A DNA stretch of 64,000 nt from Cellulomonas sp. KH9 (GTDB lineage Bacteria; Actinomycetota; Actinomycetes; Actinomycetales; Cellulomonadaceae): contig NZ_FOSE01000002.1 of the NCBI RefSeq assembly GCF_900114185.1, forward strand, positions 807,909 to 871,908. The letters run 5' to 3'. Below are positions 1 to 8,421 of this stretch, one piece after another (the stretch's first letter is position 1; every line of letters begins with the position of its first letter). Under the pieces are notes generated by a model, which saw only the letters and a program-made list of their open reading frames with translations, was not told the origin of the DNA and searched no databases. Position numbers and translations under genes: made by a program.

Positions 1-334
1 GGACTCGCTCGGCGACGGGCTGGACCGCCTCGACACCGACGCCCAGGCCACCACGGCGTGGGGCGAGCCCGGTGCGGCGCTCGTGCTGCGGTGCGGCGTC
101 GAGCCGCCGGGACCCACCACCGACCAGTGCCGGTCCGTCACGACGCCGCAGGGCCCGACGATCGACTGGGTGGTCGTCGAGGACGACGGCGACTGGACCT
201 TCACCACGTACGGCCGGGTCCCGGCGGTCGAGCTGCGGGTGCCCGAGGCCGTCGCGACGACCTACTCGACGTCCTTCGTCGACCTGCTCGGACCGGCGGT
301 CGCCCTCACGGAGCAGCAGCGCAGCTGCCTGTGA
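1..334 (+). CDS. DUF3515 family protein, C-terminal part
   Basis: The gene enters from outside the window, and reading from base 2 gives about 110 codons to a TGA at 332-334. The visible part has cysteines spaced as in DUF3515 proteins, ends in SCL, and contains a DWTFTTYGR-like segment. The context supports the call: in many actinobacteria a DUF3515 gene sits convergent to ddl and upstream of thiL. The N-terminal signal peptide or membrane anchor expected for this family is outside the window. Only 12 bases separate it from the convergent ddl stop. Its function is unknown. The identification rests on the fragment plus context. Confidence 0.6.
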   Translation, partial: DSLGDGLDRLDTDAQATTAWGEPGAALVLRCGVEPPGPTTDQCRSVTTPQGPTIDWVVVEDDGDWTFTTYGRVPAVELRVPEAVATTYSTSFVDLLGPAVALTEQQRSCL

Positions 335-346
335 CGGGCGCCGCCC

Positions 347-1519
347 TCAGCGCAGGCCGGTGGGCCGCTCGAGCGCGAGGCCGACCAGCTCGTCGACGAG
401 GTCCGCGTAGTCCAGGCCCGTGACCTGCCACATCCGCGGATACATCGAGTACGGCGTGAAGCCGGGCATGGTGTTGATCTCGTTGACGACGACGTCGCCG
501 TCGGGGGTCACGAACACGTCGACGCGGGCGAGGCCCTCGCAGCCCACGGCCTCGAACGCGCGCACCGCGACGTCCTGCACGCGTGCGACGACGTCGGGGT
601 CGAGGTCGGCGGGGCAGGACAGCGTGACGCCCGCCTCGTCGAGGTACTTGGCCTCGAAGTCGTAGAAGCTGTGGCGGGCGTCGGTGACGACGATCTCACC
701 GGGCAGCGACGCGCGGGGCGCGACGCCCCCGCGACCGCCGAGCACACCGCACTCGATCTCGCGTCCGACGAGACCGGCCTCGACGATCACCTTCGGGTCG
801 TGCTCGCGGGCCGCGGCGACCGCCGCCGGGAGGTCGGCGGCGTCGTCGACGCGGGAGATCCCCAGGCTCGACCCGGCGCGGGCCGGCTTGACGAACAGCG
901 GCAGACCGAGGTCCTCCACCCACGACGCGAGGGTCGCGTCGTCGGCCGGCCGCCCACCCGGCAGCACCCGGAAGGGGCCGACGGTCAGGCCGGAGCCGGC
1001 CAGCACGAGCTTCATCATGTGCTTGTCCATGCCCACGGCCGACGCCAGGACGCCCGAGCCGACGTAGCGCAGGTCGGCCAGCTCCAGCAGGCCCTGCAGC
1101 GTGCCGTCCTCGCCGAACGGGCCGTGCAGCAGCGGGAAGACGACGTCGACGGCACCGAGCGGGGCGTCGAGACGACCGTCGCGGATCACCTGCACGTCGT
1201 GCTCGCCCGTGCCCTGCGGCAGCAGCACGCGCGTCGCGGTGTCCTCGACCTCCGGCAGGCGCCCGTCGCGGATCACCCAGCGCTGGGGGTCGTCGTCGGC
1301 GAGGACCCACTGGCCCGTGCGCGTGATGCCGACGGCGACCACGTCGTACCGGCTGCGGTCGATGGCGCGCAGCACGCCGCCGGCTGTCGCACAGCTGATG
1401 GCGTGCTCGCCGGAGCGCCCCCCGAAGAGCACCATGACCCGGGGGCGGCGACCGCCGGCGGGAGCGTCACCACCGCTGCGGGTGCCGTCGTCGGGCAGGG
1501 GCATCTCGGTGGCGTCCAT
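347..1519 (-). CDS. ddl: D-alanine--D-alanine ligase
   Basis: This cytoplasmic ATP-grasp ligase joins two D-alanines for the peptidoglycan stem peptide. The 390 residues are typical of actinobacterial Ddl. Visible motifs are GGRSGEHAIS (33-42), HGPFGEDG (132-139), KPARAGSSLG (211-220), EIE (254-256), the omega-loop FYDFEAKY (285-292) and NEINTMPG (346-353). The omega-loop tyrosine is the residue that marks D-Ala:D-Ala rather than D-Ala:D-lactate ligases, so this is not a VanA-type enzyme. The ATG at 1519 lies 9 bases after a TAGGGT box; an ATG five codons in is a possible alternative. The neighbouring murA and gpsA/plsC genes fit an envelope-precursor region. Confidence 0.95.
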   Translation of the reverse strand: MDATEMPLPDDGTRSGGDAPAGGRRPRVMVLFGGRSGEHAISCATAGGVLRAIDRSRYDVVAVGITRTGQWVLADDDPQRWVIRDGRLPEVEDTATRVLLPQGTGEHDVQVIRDGRLDAPLGAVDVVFPLLHGPFGEDGTLQGLLELADLRYVGSGVLASAVGMDKHMMKLVLAGSGLTVGPFRVLPGGRPADDATLASWVEDLGLPLFVKPARAGSSLGISRVDDAADLPAAVAAAREHDPKVIVEAGLVGREIECGVLGGRGGVAPRASLPGEIVVTDARHSFYDFEAKYLDEAGVTLSCPADLDPDVVARVQDVAVRAFEAVGCEGLARVDVFVTPDGDVVVNEINTMPGFTPYSMYPRMWQVTGLDYADLVDELVGLALERPTGLR

Positions 1520-1528
1520 CGCGCACCG

Positions 1529-1534
1529 ACCCTA
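1529..1534 (-). promoter_or_regulatory. Candidate -10 box of ddl
   Basis: TAGGGT on the minus strand ends 9 bases before the ddl ATG. It would give a transcript with almost no 5' leader. No clear -35 was found. Confidence 0.4.
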
Positions 1535-1580
1535 CCCTCCCGCGCTCCGGTCGTGGGCCCGCCCGGCACCCCGCCGGGCG

Positions 1581-1586
1581 TAGCCT
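1581..1586 (+). promoter_or_regulatory. Candidate leaderless -10 box of the PLP enzyme
   Basis: TAGCCT lies exactly 6 bases before the GTG at 1593, so the transcript would start at or next to the start codon. There is no Shine-Dalgarno sequence. Confidence 0.45.
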
Positions 1587-1592
1587 GCCCCG

Positions 1593-2837
1593 GTGACCAC
1601 GCCGGTGCCCGACGCCCCCGCCCCGCGACCCGACGGCCGACCCACGGCCCCCTCGCCGCGCACCCTCGCGGTCAGCGCCGGGCGCCCCGCCCGCACCCCC
1701 GGTGCGGCGCTCAACCCGTCGGTGGTGCTCACCTCGACGTTCGTCTCGCAGGGCACGCCCGCCACGGGCGAGCTCGTCTACGGCCGCATCGGCACCCCCG
1801 CCTGGGAGCCCTTCGAGGAGGCGCTGGCGGTGCTCGAGCGCACCGACCACGCGGCCACCGGGCGACCGGTCACGGGGCCGCCCGCCACCGTGTTCGCGTC
1901 CGGCATGGCGGCGGTCGACGCGACCGTCTCGCTCGTGCCGGTGGGTGGGCGCGTGGTCGTGCCGCGCCACGCGTACCAGGTGACGCTCGTGCTGCTGGGC
2001 GAGCTCGCCGGCCGAGGCCTGCTGCGGGTCGATCCCGTCGACGTGGCCGACACCGACGCGGTGGTCGCCGCCGTGCGGGGCGGAGCCGACGGACCTGCAG
2101 ACCTGCTGTGGCTGGAGTCGCCCACCAACCCGATGCTCGAGGTCGCGGACCTGCCGACGCTGGTGGCCGCGGCGCACGAGGTCGGCGCCCTCGTGGCCGT
2201 CGACAGCACCTTCGCGACCCCCCTGCTGCAGCGCCCCCTGGCGCACGGCGCGGACGTCGTCGTGCACTCGGTCACCAAGTACCTCGCGGGTCACTCCGAC
2301 GTCGTGCTGGGCGCCACGGTCACCGACGACCCGGACCTGCACGCCCGCCTCGTGGCGCACCGCACCACGCACGGCGCGATCGCGGGCCCGTTCGAGGTGT
2401 GGCTGGCACTGCGGGGCCTGCGCACGCTCGCGCTGCGCGTCGAGCGCGCCCAGCAGAACGCGGCCGAGCTGGCGCGACGGCTCGCCGCGCACGCGCACGT
2501 CGTCGAGGTGCGCTACCCCGGGCTGCCCGGCGATCCGGGGCACGCACGGGCGGCCGCGCAGATGGACGGCTTCGGGGCGATCCTCGGCGTGCGTCCCGTC
2601 GGCGGCGCCGCCGGTGCCGACGCCCTGGTCGCCGCCGTGCGGCTGTGGGTGCCGGCCACGAGCCTGGGCGGTGTGGAGTCGACGCTGGAGCGCCGCCGCC
2701 GCTTCGCCACCGAGTCGGCCACGGTGCCCGACGACCTCGTCCGGCTGTCGGTCGGGATCGAGGACGTCGAGGACCTGTGGGCGGACCTCGACGCGGCGCT
2801 CGACGCGGCCTCGCACGCGGGCGACGCGCACGTCTGA
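1593..2837 (+). CDS. Cystathionine gamma-synthase/lyase-like PLP enzyme
   Basis: This 414-residue protein belongs to the Cys/Met-metabolism fold-type I PLP enzymes, which act on cystathionine, homoserine esters or methionine. The N-terminal 30 residues are proline- and alanine-rich. The motifs ELVYGR and ASGMAAVDA match the cofactor-phosphate contacts. LWLESPTNP is the family signature, and the Schiff-base lysine is K229 in HSVTKYLAGHSD. The segment TSLGGVESTLERR is the usual C-terminal substrate loop. Sequence alone does not separate gamma-synthase, gamma-lyase and beta-lyase activity. The GTG start is placed by the hexamer 6 bases upstream. It converges on gpsA, with which it shares a terminator hairpin. 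Confidence 0.85.
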   Translation: MTTPVPDAPAPRPDGRPTAPSPRTLAVSAGRPARTPGAALNPSVVLTSTFVSQGTPATGELVYGRIGTPAWEPFEEALAVLERTDHAATGRPVTGPPATVFASGMAAVDATVSLVPVGGRVVVPRHAYQVTLVLLGELAGRGLLRVDPVDVADTDAVVAAVRGGADGPADLLWLESPTNPMLEVADLPTLVAAAHEVGALVAVDSTFATPLLQRPLAHGADVVVHSVTKYLAGHSDVVLGATVTDDPDLHARLVAHRTTHGAIAGPFEVWLALRGLRTLALRVERAQQNAAELARRLAAHAHVVEVRYPGLPGDPGHARAAAQMDGFGAILGVRPVGGAAGADALVAAVRLWVPATSLGGVESTLERRRRFATESATVPDDLVRLSVGIEDVEDLWADLDAALDAASHAGDAHV

Positions 2838-2871
2838 CCCGACGCGGCGCTCGGACGCCGCCGGGTCAGAC
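2832..2871. terminator. Bidirectional terminator shared by two convergent genes
   Basis: GTCTGACCCG (2832-2841) pairs with CGGGTCAGAC (2862-2871), and inner GCGGCG/CGCCGC continues the stem with a small bulge. The stem contains both stop codons, TGA at 2835-2837 and the gpsA stop at 2866-2868. It lacks a long T-tract on either side. Confidence 0.6.
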
Positions 2872-3885
2872 GCCCTCGGCCTTGTGCGGGCGTGCGAGCA
2901 GCAACCCGGCCAGCTCGTCGACGGGCAGGTTCTCGTGCAGCACCTGCACGACGGCCGACGTGATGGGCATCTCCACGCCGAGGGACGTCGCGAGCTCCAG
3001 CACCGAGCGGCAGGACTTCACGCCCTCGGCCGTCCCTCCCGTGGCGACGACGGCCTCGTCGAGGCGCATCCCCCGCCCGATGTGCACACCCAGCGTGTGG
3101 TTGCGCGAGTCCGGGGACGCGCACGTCGCCATGAGGTCGCCCATCCCGGCCAGGCCGGGGAACGTCTCGGCGTCGGCGCCGAGCGCCAGGCCCAGGCGGG
3201 TGATCTCGACCAGGCCCCGCGTGATGACCGTGGCCATGGTGTTGAAGCCCATGCCCCGCCCCTGCGAGATGCCGACCGCCAGCGCGATGACGTTCTTCAC
3301 CGCACCGCACAGCTCGACCCCCACGACGTCGGGGTTGGTGTACGGGCGGAAGTAGGACGAGGCGCACGCGCGCGCCACGAGGGCCGCCGTGTCCCGGCTC
3401 GTGGAGGCCACGACGGTGGCCGTCGGCTGGCGCAGGGCGATCTCGCGCGCGAGGTTCGGCCCGGACAGCACCGCGACACGGTCGGCGGCGATGCCCAGGC
3501 TCTCCGCGACGACCTGGCTCATCCGCTGGTCGGTCTCCAGCTCCACGCCCTTCATGAGCGACACCAGCACGGTGTGCCCGGGCACCGCGTCCGCCAGCGG
3601 CGCGAGCACGGCACGCGCACGCTGGGACGGCACGGCGACCGCCACCACGTCGGCGTCGGCCACCGCCGCACGCGCGTCCAGCGTCGCGGTGACCGCGGCG
3701 GGCAGCTCCACGCCCGGCAGGTACCGGGAGTTGCGGCGGTCGCGCACGATCTCGTCCACGGTGGTCGCGTCACGCCCCCAGACCGTGACCTCGCACCCCG
3801 CGTCGGCCATCACGGCGGCGAAGGTCGTGCCCCAGCTCCCCGACCCCAGGACGGCGGTCCGCAGCGGACCTGTCGGCTGCGTCAC
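2866..3885 (-). CDS. gpsA: Glycerol-3-phosphate dehydrogenase [NAD(P)+]
   Basis: It reduces dihydroxyacetone phosphate to sn-glycerol-3-phosphate, the backbone of phospholipids, in the cytoplasm. The 339 residues match the family length. The Rossmann motif GSGSWGT is at 14-20. SLMKGVE, GPNLAREI and the catalytic-lysine region CGAVKNVIALA are present. The GTG start at 3885 overlaps the plsC stop in a GTGA tetranucleotide, which implies translational coupling behind the acyltransferase that uses its product. Confidence 0.95.
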   Translation of the reverse strand: MTQPTGPLRTAVLGSGSWGTTFAAVMADAGCEVTVWGRDATTVDEIVRDRRNSRYLPGVELPAAVTATLDARAAVADADVVAVAVPSQRARAVLAPLADAVPGHTVLVSLMKGVELETDQRMSQVVAESLGIAADRVAVLSGPNLAREIALRQPTATVVASTSRDTAALVARACASSYFRPYTNPDVVGVELCGAVKNVIALAVGISQGRGMGFNTMATVITRGLVEITRLGLALGADAETFPGLAGMGDLMATCASPDSRNHTLGVHIGRGMRLDEAVVATGGTAEGVKSCRSVLELATSLGVEMPITSAVVQVLHENLPVDELAGLLLARPHKAEGV

Positions 3886-4616
3886 GGCGTCGTCCCCTCC
3901 TCGGCTGCGCGTCGCCGACGCATGTCGTACCGCTCCGCAGGCGCCTGCTCCCCGCGGATCTCCTCGAGCAGGACGGTGATGGCCGTCATGATGCGCTCGG
4001 TCGCCTCACGCAGCGTCGCGGTGTCCTGCGGCCGGTCGTAGAGGTCGGACAGCTCGACCGGGGGTCCGGCGACGATCGTGACCTTCTTGGGCGGCACCAG
4101 GTGGGGGACCTTGCCGTACCGCGCGAGGAGGTCCTGCGGGCCCCACTGCGCGACGGGCACGACCGGGGCCCGCGTCGTCAGCGCGAGGCGCGCGGCGCCC
4201 GTGCGCCCGACCATCGGCCACAGGTCGGGGTCGCGCGTGAGGGTGCCCTCGGGGAACACCGCCACGCACTCCCCCTGCCGCACGGCCTCGACGGCTGCCC
4301 GCAGCGAGTCACCCGCCGCCGCGGTGTCGCGGTGCACGGGGATCTGACCCGTCGCGCGCAGCACGGACCCCACGACGGGGGCCCGGAACAGCGAGGCCTT
4401 GGCCAGCACACGCGGGACGTGCCCGTTGTCCCACAGGTAGTGGGCGAACGTGAGCGGGTCGGCCTCCGTCATGTGGTTGGCGACCGCGATGAACCCGCCC
4501 TCGGTCGGCAGGTGCTCGGCACCGTGCCAGTCGGGGCGGGTCGTCGCGAACAGCAGCGTGCGCACGATGCGTGCGACGTTGCGGTAGGCGAGGTTGGAAC
4601 GCGACGGCGACGGCAC
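3882..4616 (-). CDS. plsC: 1-acyl-glycerol-3-phosphate acyltransferase family
   Basis: This 244-residue PlsC-type enzyme transfers an acyl group to (lyso)phosphatidic acid at the membrane. The catalytic HX4D is H48-M-T-E-A-D53, and the glycerol-phosphate-binding FPEGT is at 121-125. It has LLFATTR-like hydrophobic residues near the N-terminus but no strong membrane span. The reading frame stays open far upstream of 4616, but that part is antisense to murA. The GTG at 4616 follows a TACGAT box by 8 bases and is the sensible start. It is cotranscribed with gpsA, so the pair makes and acylates glycerol-3-phosphate. Substrate specificity within the LPLAT family is not certain. Confidence 0.85.
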   Translation of the reverse strand: MPSPSRSNLAYRNVARIVRTLLFATTRPDWHGAEHLPTEGGFIAVANHMTEADPLTFAHYLWDNGHVPRVLAKASLFRAPVVGSVLRATGQIPVHRDTAAAGDSLRAAVEAVRQGECVAVFPEGTLTRDPDLWPMVGRTGAARLALTTRAPVVPVAQWGPQDLLARYGKVPHLVPPKKVTIVAGPPVELSDLYDRPQDTATLREATERIMTAITVLLEEIRGEQAPAERYDMRRRRAAEEGTTP

Positions 4617-4624
4617 GGGAACCG

Positions 4625-4630
4625 ATCGTA
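4625..4630 (-). promoter_or_regulatory. Candidate -10 box of plsC-gpsA
   Basis: TACGAT on the minus strand ends 8 bases before the plsC GTG. It is the only such element in the 47 bases between murA and plsC. Confidence 0.4.
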
Positions 4631-4663
4631 GCCGCGCCACGGGGTGCCGCGGTCCGCGCCGCG

Positions 4664-5995
4664 TCAGCGGCGCGTGTCGGGCTCGCGGCTGAACGTCGCG
4701 CCCAGGGCCTCGAGCTTGTCGGTGAAGTGCTCGTAGCCGCGGTCGATGAGGCTGATGCCCCGCACCGCGGACGTGCCCTTGGCGGTCAGCGCCGCGATGA
4801 GGTGGCTGAAGCCGCCGCGCAGGTCCGGCACCTCGATCTCGGCCGCCGACAGCGGCGTGGGCCCGGAGATGACGGCCGAGTGGTAGAAGTTGCGCTGGCC
4901 GAAGCGGCAGGGCCGCCCGCCCAGGCACTCCTTGTAGACCTGGATCGTGGCGCCCATGCCCAGCAGGGCGTCGACGAACCCGAACCGGTTCTCGTACACC
5001 GTCTCGTGGACGATCGACAGGCCGCGCGCCTGGGTCAGGGCGATGACCAGCGGCTGCTGCCAGTCCGTCATGAAGCCCGGGTGCACGTCCGTCTCGAGCT
5101 GGATCGACCGCAGGTCGCCGCCCGGGTGGAAGAACCGGATGCCCTCGTCGTCGATCGCGAACTCCCCGCCGACCTTGCGGAAGGTGTTGAGGAACGTCGT
5201 CATCTCCGGCTGCGTGGCCCCGCGGACGTAGACGTCCCCGCCGGTGGCCAGCGCCGCGGAGGCCCACGACGCCGCCTCGATGCGGTCGGACAGAGCGGTG
5301 TGCCGGAACCCGACCAGCCGGTCGACGCCCTCGATGCGGATCACCCGGTCGGTGTCCACGGAGATGATCGCGCCCATCTTCTGCAGCACGTTGATCAGGT
5401 CCATGATCTCGGGCTCGATCGCGGCGTTCGACAGCTCGGTGATGCCCTCGGCGCGCACGGCCGTCAGCAGCAGCTGCTCGGTGGCGCCGACGCTCGGGTA
5501 CGGCAGCGCGATCTTGGTGCCCTGCAGCCGGTGCGGGGCGCGGATGCGGATGCCGTTGTCGCTCTTGTCCACGACCGCGCCGAACTGCCGCAGGATGTCG
5601 AGGTGGTAGTTGATGGGCCGGTCGCCGATGCGGCAGCCGCCCAGGTCCGGGATGAACGCCTCGCCCAGGCGGTGCAGCAGGGGTCCGCAGAACAGGATCG
5701 GGATACGGCTGGACCCGGCGTGGGCGTCGATGTCGGCGACGTGCGCCGACTCGACGTCCGTCGGGTCCAGGCTGATCGTGCCGGCGTCGTCGTCGATCTC
5801 GACGGTCACACCGTGCAGCCGCAGCAGACCGGAGACGACCGCGACGTCCCGGATCTGAGGGACGTTGCGCAGCTCGCTCGGCGTCTCGCCCAGCAGGGCG
5901 GCCACCATCGCCTTCGACACGAAGTTCTTGGCTCCGCGGACGGTGATCTCGCCGCGCAACGGGTTGCCACCCTCGACGTACAGCAGGTCGCTCAT
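4664..5995 (-). CDS. murA: UDP-N-acetylglucosamine 1-carboxyvinyltransferase
   Basis: It transfers enolpyruvate from PEP to UDP-GlcNAc, the first committed step of peptidoglycan synthesis. From the ATG at 5995 the product is 443 residues, a normal length. GAKN (21-24) supplies the substrate lysine and asparagine. The nucleophile is C121 in LGGCRIGDRP, so the fosfomycin-sensitive cysteine is kept. HPGFMTDWQQP contains the conserved aspartate. In-frame ATGs also occur at 6001 and 6034. The start at 5995 is preferred because MSDLLYVEGG begins at the conserved domain and a GACGAT hexamer lies 6 bases upstream. A terminator separates it from leuCD. Confidence 0.93.
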   Translation of the reverse strand: MSDLLYVEGGNPLRGEITVRGAKNFVSKAMVAALLGETPSELRNVPQIRDVAVVSGLLRLHGVTVEIDDDAGTISLDPTDVESAHVADIDAHAGSSRIPILFCGPLLHRLGEAFIPDLGGCRIGDRPINYHLDILRQFGAVVDKSDNGIRIRAPHRLQGTKIALPYPSVGATEQLLLTAVRAEGITELSNAAIEPEIMDLINVLQKMGAIISVDTDRVIRIEGVDRLVGFRHTALSDRIEAASWASAALATGGDVYVRGATQPEMTTFLNTFRKVGGEFAIDDEGIRFFHPGGDLRSIQLETDVHPGFMTDWQQPLVIALTQARGLSIVHETVYENRFGFVDALLGMGATIQVYKECLGGRPCRFGQRNFYHSAVISGPTPLSAAEIEVPDLRGGFSHLIAALTAKGTSAVRGISLIDRGYEHFTDKLEALGATFSREPDTRR

Positions 5996-6001
5996 GCCCA
6001 T

Positions 6002-6007
6002 ATCGTC
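6002..6007 (-). promoter_or_regulatory. Weak candidate -10 box of murA
   Basis: GACGAT on the minus strand lies 6 bases before the ATG at 5995. It overlaps an alternative upstream ATG, so it is less certain than the TANNNT boxes elsewhere. Confidence 0.25.
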
Positions 6008-6075
6008 CACCACGCGACGGGATGCGCGCGTCATCTCGGTCCCGCTGCGCGCTGTTCTCGCAGAACCCTCACAAG

Positions 6076-6119
6076 CGACGGGGCGGGAGCACGGCGGGTG
6101 CCGCGCTCCCGCCCCGTCG
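6076..6119 (-). terminator. Terminator after leuCD
   Basis: CGACGGGGCGGGAGC (6076-6090) and GCTCCCGCCCCGTCG (6105-6119) form a perfect 15-bp GC stem with a 14-base loop. It lies between leuD and murA, which point the same way. On the minus strand a weak GCTTGTGAGGG follows in place of a U-tract. Confidence 0.7.
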
Positions 6120-6140
6120 AGCGAGCAGGTCAGGACGTCG

Positions 6141-6809
6141 TCAGGCGCCCCGGGTCGGCCCGAGGTCGACCGCCACGACCGGCCGCGCCGGGCGCACCGG
6201 GACCGGCGGCAGGTGCTTCGCGGGGAGCGTGGCGGGCCGCCACGACTCGCGACGCTGCTCGAACGCCGTGATCTCGTCGGCGTGCTGCAGGGTCAGGCCG
6301 ATGTCGTCGAGCCCCTCCATGAGCCGCCAGCGCGTGTAGTCGTCGACCTGGAACGGCACCACGACGTCGTCGCAGACGACCGTGCGCGCCCCGAGGTCGA
6401 CGGTCACCTCGGTGCCGGGCCGCGTCTCGAGGACCTTCCAGAGCAGCTCCACGTCCTCCTGCGCGACCTGGGCCGCCAGCAGGCCCTGCTTGCCGGAGTT
6501 GCCGCGGAAGATGTCCGCGAACCGCGGCGAGATCACGACACGGAAGCCGTAGTCCTTCAGCGCCCACACGGCGTGCTCGCGCGACGACCCGGTCCCGAAG
6601 TCGGGGCCGGCGACGAGGACCGAGCCGGCCCGGTAGGCGTCCTGGTTGAGGACGAACGCGGGGTCGCCGCGCCACGCCGCGAACAGCGCGTCCTCGAAGC
6701 CCGTGCGCGTGACCCGCTTGAGGTACACGGCGGGGATGATCTGGTCGGTGTCGACGTTGCTGCGCCGCAGCGGGACGCCGACCCCGGTGTGCTGGGTGAA
6801 CTTCTCCAT
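6141..6809 (-). CDS. leuD: 3-isopropylmalate dehydratase small subunit
   Basis: This is the swivelling-domain subunit of isopropylmalate isomerase, which interconverts 2- and 3-isopropylmalate in leucine synthesis together with LeuC. The 222 residues are slightly longer than the E. coli protein. The family signature [13 protein letters not shown] is followed by [18 protein letters not shown]-terminal [20 protein letters not shown] is typical. The ATG at 6809 lies 31 bases after the leuC stop, with an AGGCAGG purine-rich stretch upstream, so the two subunits are made from one message. Confidence 0.95.
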   Translation of the reverse strand: MEKFTQHTGVGVPLRRSNVDTDQIIPAVYLKRVTRTGFEDALFAAWRGDPAFVLNQDAYRAGSVLVAGPDFGTGSSREHAVWALKDYGFRVVISPRFADIFRGNSGKQGLLAAQVAQEDVELLWKVLETRPGTEVTVDLGARTVVCDDVVVPFQVDDYTRWRLMEGLDDIGLTLQHADEITAFEQRRESWRPATLPAKHLPPVPVRPARPVVAVDLGPTRGA

Positions 6810-6840
6810 GATGGGCCTGCCTGTCGGGGTCTCGGGGGCG

Positions 6841-8304
6841 TCAGACGGTCTGCAGCGCGTCGTCGGTGTGCAGCGGGCTGCCGTCGGGGACCTCGACGTC
6901 GGGGCCGAGGTCGGCGACCGAGGACAGCGTCCCGCGGATCGCGGTGGCCGCTGCGACGAGCGGCGAGACCAGGTGGGTGCGCCCGCCCTTGCCCTGACGG
7001 CCCTCGAAGTTGCGGTTCGACGTGGACGCCGAGCGCTCCTGCGGGGCGAGCTGGTCGGGGTTCATGCCCAGGCACATCGAGCAGCCGGCGTTGCGCCACT
7101 CGGCACCGAAGTCGAGGAAGATCCGGTCGAGGCCCTCCGCCTCGGCCTGCAGGCGCACGCGCGCGGAGGCGGGCACCACCAGGACGCGCACGTCGTCGGC
7201 CTTCTTGCGGTCCTTCACCAGCTTGGCGACGGCCCGCAGGTCCTCGATCCGCCCGTTGGTGCACGAGCCGATGAAGACGGTGTCCACCTTGATCTCGCGC
7301 AGCGGCTGTCCGGGCGTCAGACCCATGTACTCGATGGCGCGCTCGGCCGCGACGCGCTCGTTGGCGTCGGCGATCTGCTCCGGGACGGGCACGTTGCCCG
7401 ACAACGGCAGACCCTGGCCGGGGTTGGTGCCCCACGTGACGAACGGCTCGAGGTCGGCCGCCTCGAGCACGACCTCCGCGTCGAAGACGGCGTCGTCGTC
7501 GGTGCGCAGGGTGCGCCAGTACTCCACGGCGGCGTCCCAGTCGGCGCCCTCGGGCGCGTGCGGGCGGCCCTTGAGGTAGGCGAACGTGGTCTCGTCCGGC
7601 GCGATCATGCCCGCGCGCGCCCCGGCCTCGATCGACATGTTGCAGATCGTCATCCGCCCCTCCATCGAGAGGTTGCGGATCGCCTCGCCCCGGTACTCCA
7701 GGACGTAGCCCTGACCGCCGCCGGTGCCGATCTTGGCGATGATCGCCAGGATGATGTCCTTCGCGCTGGCGCCGATCGGCAGCGCGCCGTTGACGGTGAT
7801 CGCCATGGTCTTGAACGGGGCGAGGGGCAGCGTCTGGGTCGCCAGGACGTGCTCGACCTCGCTGGTGCCGATGCCGAACGCGAGGGCGCCGAACGCCCCG
7901 TGCGTCGAGGTGTGCGAGTCCCCGCAGACGACCGTCAGCCCCGGCTGCGTCAGCCCGAGCTGCGGACCGACCTGGTGGACGATCCCCTGGTCGGCGTCAC
8001 CGAGCGAGTGGATCCGCACGCCGAACTCCGCGGCGTTGTTGCGCAGCGTCTCGATCTGCGTGCGGCTCGTGGCGTCGGCGATCGGACGGTCGATGTCGAG
8101 CGTCGGGGTGTTGTGGTCCTCGGTGGCCAGCGTGAGGTCGGGACGACGCACGGGCCGGCCGGCCAGGCGCAGGCCCTCGAAGGCCTGCGGGCTCGTGACC
8201 TCGTGCACGAGGTGCAGGTCGATGTACAGCAGGTCCGGGGCACCGTCCGTGCCACGGCGCACGACGTGCGCGTCCCAGACCTTCTCCGCCAGCGTGCCGG
8301 CCAT
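6841..8304 (-). CDS. leuC: 3-isopropylmalate dehydratase large subunit
   Basis: This is the aconitase-fold subunit carrying the [4Fe-4S] cluster of isopropylmalate isomerase. The 487 residues are the usual length. Cluster ligands are C348 (IGSCTNGR), C408 and C411 (GCSMCLG). The substrate-site motif [15 protein letters not shown] is intact. The reading frame stays open to 9078, but the ATG at 8304 begins the conserved [15 protein letters not shown] and has a GAGAGG ribosome site upstream. It is divergent from the IclR regulator across 117 bases. No leucine-rich leader peptide is present in that gap. Confidence 0.96.
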   Translation of the reverse strand: MAGTLAEKVWDAHVVRRGTDGAPDLLYIDLHLVHEVTSPQAFEGLRLAGRPVRRPDLTLATEDHNTPTLDIDRPIADATSRTQIETLRNNAAEFGVRIHSLGDADQGIVHQVGPQLGLTQPGLTVVCGDSHTSTHGAFGALAFGIGTSEVEHVLATQTLPLAPFKTMAITVNGALPIGASAKDIILAIIAKIGTGGGQGYVLEYRGEAIRNLSMEGRMTICNMSIEAGARAGMIAPDETTFAYLKGRPHAPEGADWDAAVEYWRTLRTDDDAVFDAEVVLEAADLEPFVTWGTNPGQGLPLSGNVPVPEQIADANERVAAERAIEYMGLTPGQPLREIKVDTVFIGSCTNGRIEDLRAVAKLVKDRKKADDVRVLVVPASARVRLQAEAEGLDRIFLDFGAEWRNAGCSMCLGMNPDQLAPQERSASTSNRNFEGRQGKGGRTHLVSPLVAAATAIRGTLSSVADLGPDVEVPDGSPLHTDDALQTV

Positions 8305-8386
8305 GTGCGTCGTTCCTCTCGTCCGGGCGGGGGCCTCCCGGGTCACCGGGTCGATGACTGTTCGACGGTGCCTGGTGGCCTCCGGC

Positions 8387-8415
8387 TTGCATCTCAGCCT
8401 TCGAGACGCCAATAT
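8387..8415 (+). promoter_or_regulatory. Promoter of the IclR regulator, possible operator
   Basis: TTGCAT (8387-8392), a 17-base spacer and CAATAT (8410-8415) form a plausible -35/-10 pair. The -10 ends 6 bases before the ATG at 8422, so the message would be leaderless. The spacer contains TCTCAGCCTTCGAGA (8392-8406), with TCTC/GAGA ends. It is a possible autoregulatory operator, but that is speculative. Confidence 0.45.
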
Positions 8416-8421
8416 CGACCT

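Noticed and set aside
347..1519. VanA-type D-Ala-D-Lac ligase
   Set aside because: The omega loop carries the FYDFEAKY tyrosine of D-Ala-D-Ala ligases, and no vanH/vanX genes adjoin it.
671..3355. An 894-codon plus-strand open frame over ddl and gpsA
   Set aside because: It is arginine-, alanine- and glycine-rich, matches no family, and runs antisense to two clear genes. Long shadow frames are expected at this GC content.
8305..8421. Leucine attenuator peptide before leuC
   Set aside because: The only small frame ([17 protein letters not shown]...) has no leucines.
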